From assembly GCA_017958015.1 (NCBI GenBank), contig JAGDDM010000041.1, forward strand, positions 1 through 5,028: a stretch of DNA of 5,028 nt, in the 5' to 3' direction. The first letter of the stretch is position 1, and each line of letters begins with the position of its first letter. Below are positions 1 to 5,028 of the stretch, in pieces. The notes beneath the pieces were generated by a model. The model saw only the letters and a program-made list of their open reading frames with translations, was not told where the DNA came from and made no database searches. The position numbers and the translations under genes are program-made. This DNA comes from Abditibacteriota bacterium (GTDB taxonomy: Bacteria; Armatimonadota; UBA5829).

Positions 1-228
1 CCCGAGGCCGTGGCGGATCCGGAAGCCTTCAGAGCGGTTATGGACGAAAACAGCGAAGGCGCCGAGATTGCCGAGTCGGAAGATGAGGAGTTCACTCCCA
101 AGCCTCTGCCCGGTGAAGGCAAGAAGGCTCCCAAGGACTACGACTACGACGTTCTCGTGGCGCGGATCGAGGCCAACGCCCAGAACAGAATGGGTTACAA
201 CGAAAAAACCTGCAAGTGCCGCCTCTTC
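1..228 (+). other. Acidic linker/insertion in beta ahead of the DGRTG motif
   Basis: Residues 1-76 of the visible beta fragment lie between the window edge and DGRTG. In E. coli and Bacillus, about 25-30 residues separate the VFDGA motif from DGRTG. Here no VFDGA motif is found in the 76 visible residues, so the stretch is expanded by roughly 50 residues or more. Residues about 14-32 are strongly acidic (ENSEGAEIAESEDEE), followed by a Pro/Gly/Lys-rich section (TPKPLPGEGKKAPK) and a more ordered-looking part with a CxC pair (C71, C73) just before DGRTG. The composition suggests a flexible surface loop. Its function is unknown, and its left boundary is not visible. Confidence 0.65.
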
Positions 229-726
229 GACGGCCGCACCGGTCGGCAGTTCGATCAGGACGTCACCGTGGGTGTTGTGTACATGCTTAAACTGCACCAC
301 CTGGTTGAGGATAAGATTCACGCCCGGTCCACCGGCCCGTACTCCCTGGTTACCCAGCAGCCTTTGGGCGGTAAAGCCCAGTTCGGCGGCCAGAGATTCG
401 GTGAAATGGAAGTTTGGGCTCTGGAAGCCTACGGCGCCGCCTACACTCTCCAGGAAATACTTACAATCAAGTCCGACGATGTCAACGGCCGTGTGAAAAC
501 ATACGAGTCCATCGTCAAGGGCGAGAATATTCTCGAGCCCGGCGTTCCGGAATCCTTCAAGATTCTCATCAACGAACTTCGGAGCCTCTGTCTCAACGTC
601 TCCGTCGAGGATATCGAGGGCAACAAGATAGACCTCAAGGACAGCGACGACGTGTACAGCGGCGGACGGTTCAGAAAGCCGGACAACGTTAAGGAAGACC
701 GCGTGAAGGAGGTTATCAATGACTGA
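1..726 (+). CDS. rpoB: RNA polymerase beta subunit, C-terminal part (5' end outside window)
   Basis: This is the end of the beta subunit of DNA-dependent RNA polymerase; 241 codons are visible in frame 1 and the frame is open at the left edge. The GTG at 10 is internal, not a start. From residue 77 the sequence matches the family's near-invariant C-terminus: DGRTG, then YMLKLHHLVEDKIHARSTG, PYSLVTQQPLGGKAQFGGQR, FGEMEVWALEAYGAAYTLQE and KSDDVNGR. In known structures this region packs on beta' at the base of the clamp and helps hold the two large subunits together. The active-site lysines and rifampicin pocket lie upstream, outside the window. Before DGRTG the usual short VFDGA-type linker is replaced by at least 76 residues, the first part acidic. 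After the conserved RSL motif (here RSLC, where E. coli has RSLG) a charged tail of about 45 residues ends in VKEVIND. The last 8 bases overlap rpoC. Confidence 0.98.
   Translation, partial: PEAVADPEAFRAVMDENSEGAEIAESEDEEFTPKPLPGEGKKAPKDYDYDVLVARIEANAQNRMGYNEKTCKCRLFDGRTGRQFDQDVTVGVVYMLKLHHLVEDKIHARSTGPYSLVTQQPLGGKAQFGGQRFGEMEVWALEAYGAAYTLQEILTIKSDDVNGRVKTYESIVKGENILEPGVPESFKILINELRSLCLNVSVEDIEGNKIDLKDSDDVYSGGRFRKPDNVKEDRVKEVIND
706..713 (+). promoter_or_regulatory. Shine-Dalgarno sequence of rpoC, inside rpoB
   Basis: AAGGAGGT is a near-perfect complement to the 3' end of 16S rRNA. It ends five bases before the ATG at 719, a good spacing. It also encodes the KEV part of the last seven beta residues, so it is read by ribosomes finishing rpoB. 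It fixes the rpoC start at 719 and points to translational coupling. Confidence 0.9.
719..726 (+). other. rpoB/rpoC overlap (ATGACTGA)
   Basis: The rpoC ATG (719-721) lies five codon-shifted bases ahead of the rpoB TGA stop (724-726), giving an 8-base overlap in a different frame. A ribosome ending beta can re-initiate on beta' almost in place. In E. coli and Mycobacterium the two genes are separated by tens of bases, so this tight join differs from those references. Confidence 0.93.
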
Positions 727-3700
727 CGCCAATACATTCGATAAAATCAGAATCGGCATCGCATCGCCGGATGACATCCGTAAGTGGTCCAAGGGCGAGG
801 TCAAGAAGCCCGAAACCATCAACTACAGAACATTCAAGCCCGAGCGGGACGGTCTCTTCTGCGAGAGAATTTTCGGTCCCGTTAAGGACTGGGAATGCCA
901 CTGCGGCCGCTACAAAAAAGTCAAGTTCAAAGGCATCGTCTGCGACCGCTGCGGCGTCGAGGTAACCCGCTCCAAGGTTCGCCGCGAGAGAATGGGCCAC
1001 ATCGAGTTGGCCGCTCCCGTGTCCCACATTTGGTACCAGAAGGGCGTTCCTTCCCCCATGAGCGTTCTCCTTGACATGACTCCCCGGTCGGTGGAGAAGG
1101 TCCTTTACTTCGCCAGCTACATCGTGGTGAACATCGACAAGGCCTCCATCGAGTCCAAGATGGACGACATCCGGGCCGCCGTGGCCGCCGGTTTGGAGGA
1201 CAGAGACGCCAAGCTGGCCGACGAGCTCAAGCGTGTTAAGGCCGACTATGACGCCACCGAAGCCGCCAACACGGATTGGGACGAGAAGCGCAGAGCCGAC
1301 CACGCCAAGAAGCTGGCGGACAGAATCAAAGACGAGGAAAAGGAAGCGGAAGAGGACAAGGAAGCCCTCAGAAACACCATTCCTCTCCTTGAGGGTCTGA
1401 AGAAGTTCGACCTCATCACCGAGGAACAGTACAGAGCTTTCAACAAACTCCGCTTCGTGGTTCTTTCCAAGACCGACTTCGATCTTAAGAGCGCCGTGAA
1501 AGTGGGCGTTGGCGGCGAGGCCATCAAAGAGCTCCTGTCCGAGATAGACGTGGATAAGTTGGTGGAGCAGCTCAGAAACGAAGTCGCTACCCTCAGCGGT
1601 CCCAAGAGAACAAAAGCCATCAAGCGGCTTGAGGTTGCCGAGTCTTTCCTGGCGTCCAAATCCAGACCCGAGTGGATGATTCTGGACGTGCTGCCCGTAA
1701 TCTCCCCTGAACTGCGCCCCATGGTGCAGCTGGACGGCGGCAGATTCGCGGCTTCCGACCTGAACGACCTCTACCGCAGAATCATAAACAGAAACAACCG
1801 TCTCAAGAAAGAGATGGAGGTTCCCGCTCCTTCCTCGATTATCAACCACGAAAAGCGGTTGCTGCAGGAAGCCGTTGACGCTCTTATCGACAACGGCAGA
1901 CGCTCCAGACCCGTGGTGGGTTCCAACAACAGACAGCTGAAGTCCCTCTCCGACATGCTCAAGGGCAAGGAAGGCCGCTTCAGAAAGAACCTGCTGGGTA
2001 AGCGCGTCGACTATTCCGGCCGTTCCGTTATCGTTGTGGGCCCGTCCCTGAAACTTCATCAGTGCGGTCTGCCCAGATATATGGCTCTGGAACTCTTTAA
2101 GCCCTTCGTAATCAAGACCTTGGTGGAAAAGGGCAACTCCAGCAACATCAAGTCCGCCAAGCACATGATCGACAGAATGAACCCGGTTGTGTGGGACGCC
2201 CTTGAGGAAGTGGTGAGAGAGCATCCCGTTATGCTCAACAGAGCCCCGACCCTTCACAAACTGGGTATTCAGGCCTTCGAGCCCATCCTTGTGGACGGCA
2301 AAGCCATTCAGCTTCACCCGCTGGTATGTTCCGCTTTCAACGCGGACTTCGACGGCGACCAGATGGCGGTACACGTACCGCTGTCCGCCTCCGCCCAGGC
2401 CGAAGCCAGATGTCTCATGCTCTCCACCCACAACCTGTTCTCCCCCGCGGACGGCAGACCTATCGTCTCCCCGTCCCAGGACATGGTTCTCGGTTCCTTC
2501 TTCATGACCATGAAGGGCAAATTGGAAGACGGAAAGCAGAAGCAGGTCTTCGCCGACGAGAAGGACGCCATTTTGGCCTACGAAAGCGGCAAAGTGAAGC
2601 TCCACGAGCCCATCGATGTCCGCCTCCCCATCTACGGCGAGAACAGAACGGAAATCAGAGAAATCACCGCCGGCAGAATCCTCTTCAACCGGATTCTCCC
2701 GGAGAATATGCGCTATGTGGATAAGCCCATGGACAAGAAGAGCCTGGGTAAGCTTATCACCGAGTGCTACGCCAAGAACGGCCACGAGAGAACCGTCATT
2801 CTCCTCGATGACCTCAAGGACAACGGCTACAAGAACGCCACCACCGCGGGTATGTCCATTTCCATGACGGACATGGATATCCCCTCCGACCGCGACAACA
2901 TCGTAGCCAAGACCCAGACGGAAGTCGAGAAGAGAAGAAGACACTACAGCAAGGGTCTCATCACCGACGCCGAAAGAAAAGAGCAGGTTCTGAATCTGTG
3001 GACTCAGGCCACCAACGATGTCGCCGAATCCCTGCTGAAGGACCTTGACGACTTCAACTCCATTTCCATTATCACCACCTCCGGCGCGAGAGGAAGTAAG
3101 AGACAGATCACTCAGCTTTCCGGTATGAGAGGTCTTATGTCCGACCCGTTCGGCAACCTCATCGAGGACCTGCCCATTAAGTCCAACTTCCACGAAGGAC
3201 TCAGCGTGTTGGAATACTTCGTATCCACCCACGGCGCCAGAAAGGGTTTGGCGGACACGGCTCTCCGTACCGCCGACGCCGGTTACCTCACCAGACGTTT
3301 GGTTGACGTATCCCAGGAAGTCATTGTCCGGGGCGACGACTGCGGCACCACCAACGGTGTCTACGTTTCCGCCATCGAGGACATCACTCACAACGCCGAC
3401 GGCAGCGTGACCAGAGACGTTATCGAGAAGCTCTCCGACAGGCTTCGGGGCAGAACCGCTCTCGAGGACATCTTCCTGCCGGGCGAGGACGAACCCTTCG
3501 TCAAAGAGGGCGAGATTATCACCGACGAACAGGCCGTTGCCATAGAGAAAGCCGGCGTTCTCAGAGTGGGAATCCGCTCGCCGCTCATGTGCGAGCTTCG
3601 CCAGGGCGTCTGCGCCAAGTGCTACGGCAGAGATATGGGCAGAGGCGTCAAGGTTGAAGTGGGTACCGCTGTGGGTATCATCGCCGCCCAGTCCATCGGT

Positions 3701-5028
3701 GAACCGGGTACTCAGCTTACGATGAGAACCTTCCACACCGGCGGCGTCGCGGGCAAGTACCTCACCGGAGTCGCCGACGTTAAGAAGAAAAAACAGGAGT
3801 CTCTCAGAGAGCTCCATAACGATATCAATTCCGGCCTCGTCTCCATCGAGGAGGGCGGAAACGCCGAGCGGGAAAAATCCCGGGCCATCAAGAGCGTTCT
3901 TAAGGTTCTTGAGGACCAGGTCGGCGGTCTTTTGAGAGTAGTTGAGCTCTTCGAGGCCAGAAGCCCCAAGGGTCAGGCTATCGTCGCGGAAGTGGCGGGC
4001 ACGGTTATGGGCATCGAGACCGGCGGTCTCCGCAAGGTTCTCATCCACACCGAGCTTCCCACCGACACCGACGTCAACCTCACCGACGCCTACTTCGTTG
4101 AGGATATCATCGATCCGAGAAACGGTGAGGTTCTGGTTAAGGCCGGCAGCACCTTCACCATGAAGGTTATGAAAAAGCTCCGGGATGCCGGAATCGAGAC
4201 GGCCACCATCCGCAAGACCTACCTGGTACCTTACAGAGGCAACCTGGAAGTGGAAGTGGGACAGCAGTTCCAGCCCGGCGACAGACTCACCGAAGGCCCG
4301 CTGGACCCGCACATGGTGCTGAAACTCCACGGCGTCAAGGGCGTCATGGAATACCTCGTTCGGGAAATCCAGAGCGTTTACAAGTCTCAGGGTGTAGACA
4401 TCAACGACAAGCACGTTGAGACCATCATCAGACAGATGCTGAAGAAGAGACGCGTGGTGGAAAGCGGCGACAGCCCCTTCCTGCCCGGTCAGATCGTCGA
4501 CAAGTTCGACTTCGACGACGTCAACGCCAAGATCAGAGACGAGGGCGGCACGGAAGCCACAGCCGATTGGGTGCTCCTGGGTATCACCGAAGCCTCCCTG
4601 GCCACCGACAGCTTCCTGTCCGCGGCTTCCTTCCAGAAGACCACCAGAGTTCTCACCGACGCCGCCGTTAAGGGCAAGCGGGACGACCTCGTGGGTCTCA
4701 AGGAGAACGTCATCATCGGCCGCCTCATCCCCGCGGGTACCGGTCTGATGCGCTACCGCTCCGAGGAAGTTTTGGACGAGAACGGCGAGGAAATCCTCAT
4801 GCCCGAAAAGGTTGAGCCCGTTCCCGAACCCGAAACCGACACCGAAGAGAGCGCGGAAGATCTCACCGCCGTATCCCTTGAGGATTTGGGTGAGGGATTC
4901 GCCGTGGGCGACATGGAAGAAAGCGGCGATATCACCGAGGACGCGGGTCTCGACGACGACATCTACGGCGAAGGCGGCGACAGCGACGTCGACTTCAACG
5001 CGGATGATTTGGAAACCTTCGACATCGG
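719..5028 (+). CDS. rpoC: RNA polymerase beta' subunit (3' end outside window)
   Basis: This is the catalytic beta' subunit of RNA polymerase, which makes RNA from NTPs on a DNA template together with alpha, beta and omega. At least 1436 codons are open, with no stop before the edge. The start is set by the ATG at 719 and AAGGAGGT upstream. Landmarks in order: N-terminal zinc ribbon C60, C62, C75, C78; a charged coiled-coil insertion in the clamp (about 142-220); sigma-binding clamp helices (about 347-390); lid/rudder and switch region ending LLGKRVDYSGRSVIVVGP; catalytic NADFDGD with Mg-binding D543, D545 and D547; secondary-channel coiled coil (about 735-785) and SGARG F-loop; bridge helix (about 828-865) around THGARKGLADTAL; second zinc site C875, C958, C965, C968; trigger loop with M1002, R1003 and H1006; C-terminal core ending GLKENVIIGRLIPAGTG. 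All key catalytic and metal residues are present. Odd features are the trigger-loop insertion, a duplicated-looking module and an acidic tail. B. subtilis beta' is about 1200 residues and E. coli 1407. Confidence 0.99.
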   Translation, partial: MTDANTFDKIRIGIASPDDIRKWSKGEVKKPETINYRTFKPERDGLFCERIFGPVKDWECHCGRYKKVKFKGIVCDRCGVEVTRSKVRRERMGHIELAAPVSHIWYQKGVPSPMSVLLDMTPRSVEKVLYFASYIVVNIDKASIESKMDDIRAAVAAGLEDRDAKLADELKRVKADYDATEAANTDWDEKRRADHAKKLADRIKDEEKEAEEDKEALRNTIPLLEGLKKFDLITEEQYRAFNKLRFVVLSKTDFDLKSAVKVGVGGEAIKELLSEIDVDKLVEQLRNEVATLSGPKRTKAIKRLEVAESFLASKSRPEWMILDVLPVISPELRPMVQLDGGRFAASDLNDLYRRIINRNNRLKKEMEVPAPSSIINHEKRLLQEAVDALIDNGRRSRPVVGSNNRQLKSLSDMLKGKEGRFRKNLLGKRVDYSGRSVIVVGPSLKLHQCGLPRYMALELFKPFVIKTLVEKGNSSNIKSAKHMIDRMNPVVWDALEEVVREHPVMLNRAPTLHKLGIQAFEPILVDGKAIQLHPLVCSAFNADFDGDQMAVHVPLSASAQAEARCLMLSTHNLFSPADGRPIVSPSQDMVLGSFFMTMKGKLEDGKQKQVFADEKDAILAYESGKVKLHEPIDVRLPIYGENRTEIREITAGRILFNRILPENMRYVDKPMDKKSLGKLITECYAKNGHERTVILLDDLKDNGYKNATTAGMSISMTDMDIPSDRDNIVAKTQTEVEKRRRHYSKGLITDAERKEQVLNLWTQATNDVAESLLKDLDDFNSISIITTSGARGSKRQITQLSGMRGLMSDPFGNLIEDLPIKSNFHEGLSVLEYFVSTHGARKGLADTALRTADAGYLTRRLVDVSQEVIVRGDDCGTTNGVYVSAIEDITHNADGSVTRDVIEKLSDRLRGRTALEDIFLPGEDEPFVKEGEIITDEQAVAIEKAGVLRVGIRSPLMCELRQGVCAKCYGRDMGRGVKVEVGTAVGIIAAQSIGEPGTQLTMRTFHTGGVAGKYLTGVADVKKKKQESLRELHNDINSGLVSIEEGGNAEREKSRAIKSVLKVLEDQVGGLLRVVELFEARSPKGQAIVAEVAGTVMGIETGGLRKVLIHTELPTDTDVNLTDAYFVEDIIDPRNGEVLVKAGSTFTMKVMKKLRDAGIETATIRKTYLVPYRGNLEVEVGQQFQPGDRLTEGPLDPHMVLKLHGVKGVMEYLVREIQSVYKSQGVDINDKHVETIIRQMLKKRRVVESGDSPFLPGQIVDKFDFDDVNAKIRDEGGTEATADWVLLGITEASLATDSFLSAASFQKTTRVLTDAAVKGKRDDLVGLKENVIIGRLIPAGTGLMRYRSEEVLDENGEEILMPEKVEPVPEPETDTEESAEDLTAVSLEDLGEGFAVGDMEESGDITEDAGLDDDIYGEGGDSDVDFNADDLETFDI
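1142..1378 (+). other. Coiled-coil insertion in the beta' clamp
   Basis: Residues about 142-220 of beta' lie between the conserved YFASYIV strand and the LITEEQYRAF segment. In B. subtilis this gap is only a few residues. The stretch is rich in Lys, Arg, Asp, Glu and Ala, almost free of Pro and Gly until its end, and has the heptad-like look of a long helical hairpin (for example KLADELKRVKADYD, then KKLADRIKDEEKEAEEDKEA). Actinobacteria carry a lineage-specific helical insertion of about 90 residues at the same place in the clamp. Equivalence of position is clear by eye, while common ancestry of the two insertions is not shown. Confidence 0.8.
2339..2359 (+). other. RNA polymerase active-site motif NADFDGD
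   Basis: Residues 541-547 of beta' form the invariant NADFDGD loop. Its three aspartates (D543, D545, D547; E. coli D460, D462, D464) hold the catalytic magnesium. All are intact, so the gene encodes a catalytically competent subunit. The offset of 83 from E. coli numbering fits the extra clamp insertion upstream. Confidence 0.98.
3461..3577 (+). repeat. Beta' module before the second zinc site, copy A of an internal repeat
   Basis: Residues 915-953, starting LEDIFLP and ending VGIR, are the usual small domain before the CxxxxxxCxxC part of the second zinc site; B. subtilis and E. coli have the same element here. It aligns without gaps over 39 residues with residues 1127-1165 further on, sharing 13 identities by my count: EDI, P, E, VK, G, T, AG and a closing IR. 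Confidence 0.6.
3755..3922 (+). other. Insertion inside the trigger loop of beta'
   Basis: After the conserved trigger-loop start MRTFHTGGVAG (M1002 to G1012), B. subtilis has only DDIT before its QGLPR, which leads into EIFEAR; E. coli has its 188-residue SI3 domain. Here residues 1013-1068 intervene before GGLLRVVELFEAR, a net gain of about 52 residues by counting from the catalytic His to FEAR. The insert is highly charged. It reads as a likely helix (about 1021-1037, beginning VKKKKQESLRELH), a Gly-containing turn (SGLVSIEEGGN), and a second helix (about 1049-1066). It sits at the SI3 position but is too short for SI3's sandwich-barrel fold and shows no likeness to it. The reading frame continues cleanly on both sides, so it is part of the protein. 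Confidence 0.85.
4097..4213 (+). repeat. Extra module in the beta' C-terminal region, copy B of an internal repeat
   Basis: Residues 1127-1165, from VEDIIDPRNGEVLVKAG to TATIR, lie between EVAGTV and VPYRGNLEV. That interval is about 24 residues in B. subtilis and about 73 here, so 45-50 residues are added. The segment matches residues 915-953 over 39 positions without a gap (13 identical), and resembles the xEDIxDPxxGEVLxxAG small domains that recur in beta and beta'. It is either an internal duplication or an independent gain of the same small fold. Confidence 0.6.
4760..5028 (+). other. Acidic, probably disordered C-terminal tail of beta'
   Basis: The conserved core of beta' ends at GTGLMRYR (R1347). 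In B. subtilis the protein stops roughly 20 residues later. Here at least 89 further residues follow (1348-1436) and the end is outside the window. The tail is dominated by Asp, Glu and Gly, with Pro early on (EKVEPVPEPETDTEESAED) and clusters such as LDDDIYGEGGDSDVDF later. Lys and Arg are almost absent after the first part. The composition suggests a flexible, strongly negative tail. What it binds is unknown. Confidence 0.85.

Noticed and set aside
10..12. GTG as the start of the rpoB reading frame
   Set aside because: The frame is open to the left edge and the following residues are an internal linker of beta, so this is only the first possible start codon in a truncated gene.
1246..1722. 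A 158-codon minus-strand open frame, plus several shorter ones on both strands
   Set aside because: All overlap conserved rpoB or rpoC sequence in other frames, are Ser/Arg-rich as expected from shadow frames, and have no supporting ribosome site or motif.
1013..3460. Possible intein or group I/II intron interrupting rpoC, since the gene is longer than usual
   Set aside because: All conserved blocks follow in order with no splicing motifs, and the extra length is accounted for by short in-frame insertions and the tail.
3788..3815. Run of six A followed two bases later by a small imperfect hairpin (GGAG/CTCC and CTC/GAG), as in a frameshift signal
   Set aside because: In the rpoC frame the run reads AAG AAA AAA CAG, which does not fit a standard -1 slippery heptamer, and the hairpin is short and bulged. 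A -1 shift would hit TAA after about eight codons.
716..4414. A 1232-codon open frame on the minus strand, covering most of rpoC
   Set aside because: It is in exact codon register with rpoC and exists because rpoC avoids TTA, CTA and TCA. Its translation has no recognisable motif, its only start is a GTG, and the sense strand is unmistakably rpoC.
4851..5028. Repeated GAC/GAA-rich DNA in the rpoC tail as a possible tandem repeat
   Set aside because: No regular repeat unit is present. The pattern comes from the Asp/Glu/Gly-rich protein composition.

Overview
The window is one continuous piece of a bacterial rpoB-rpoC operon, all on the plus strand. It holds the last 241 codons of rpoB (RNA polymerase beta subunit) and at least 1436 codons of rpoC (beta' subunit), which runs off the right edge without reaching a stop. 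There is no intergenic space: rpoC starts inside the end of rpoB with an 8-base overlap and its own strong Shine-Dalgarno sequence. I see no promoter, terminator, RNA gene, mobile element or CRISPR array, and no credible gene on the minus strand.

The organism is a bacterium with fairly GC-rich DNA (high fifties percent by eye) and strong codon bias. AGA is common for arginine, and TTA, CTA and TCA codons are absent from both genes. Sequence flavour is that of the Terrabacteria side of the tree (Firmicutes, Actinobacteria, Chloroflexi and relatives). The trigger loop begins HTGGVAG and the conserved C-terminal core ends GTGLMRYR, both Firmicutes-like. The clamp carries a charged coiled-coil insertion where Actinobacteria have one, and the central region is compact as in Actinobacteria. 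The large E. coli-type SI3 domain is absent. I cannot assign a phylum.

Layout: beta C-terminal region with an unusual acidic linker (1-228), then the conserved beta tail (229-726). Then beta' with its N-terminal zinc ribbon (C60, C62, C75, C78), a clamp coiled-coil insertion (1142-1378), the sigma-binding clamp helices, the NADFDGD active site (2339-2359), the secondary-channel coiled coil, the bridge helix, the second zinc site (C875, C958, C965, C968), the trigger loop, the C-terminal core, and a long acidic tail (4760-5028).

The two genes encode the catalytic halves of one enzyme, and their overlap should favour matched synthesis. The core is a normal, functional-looking polymerase. The noteworthy part is its decoration: a roughly 52-residue insertion inside the catalytic trigger loop, a 39-residue module in the C-terminal region that looks like a copy of one lying before the trigger loop, an acidic linker in beta, and an acidic tail on beta'. 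These could change pausing, elongation or factor binding, but that is inference.
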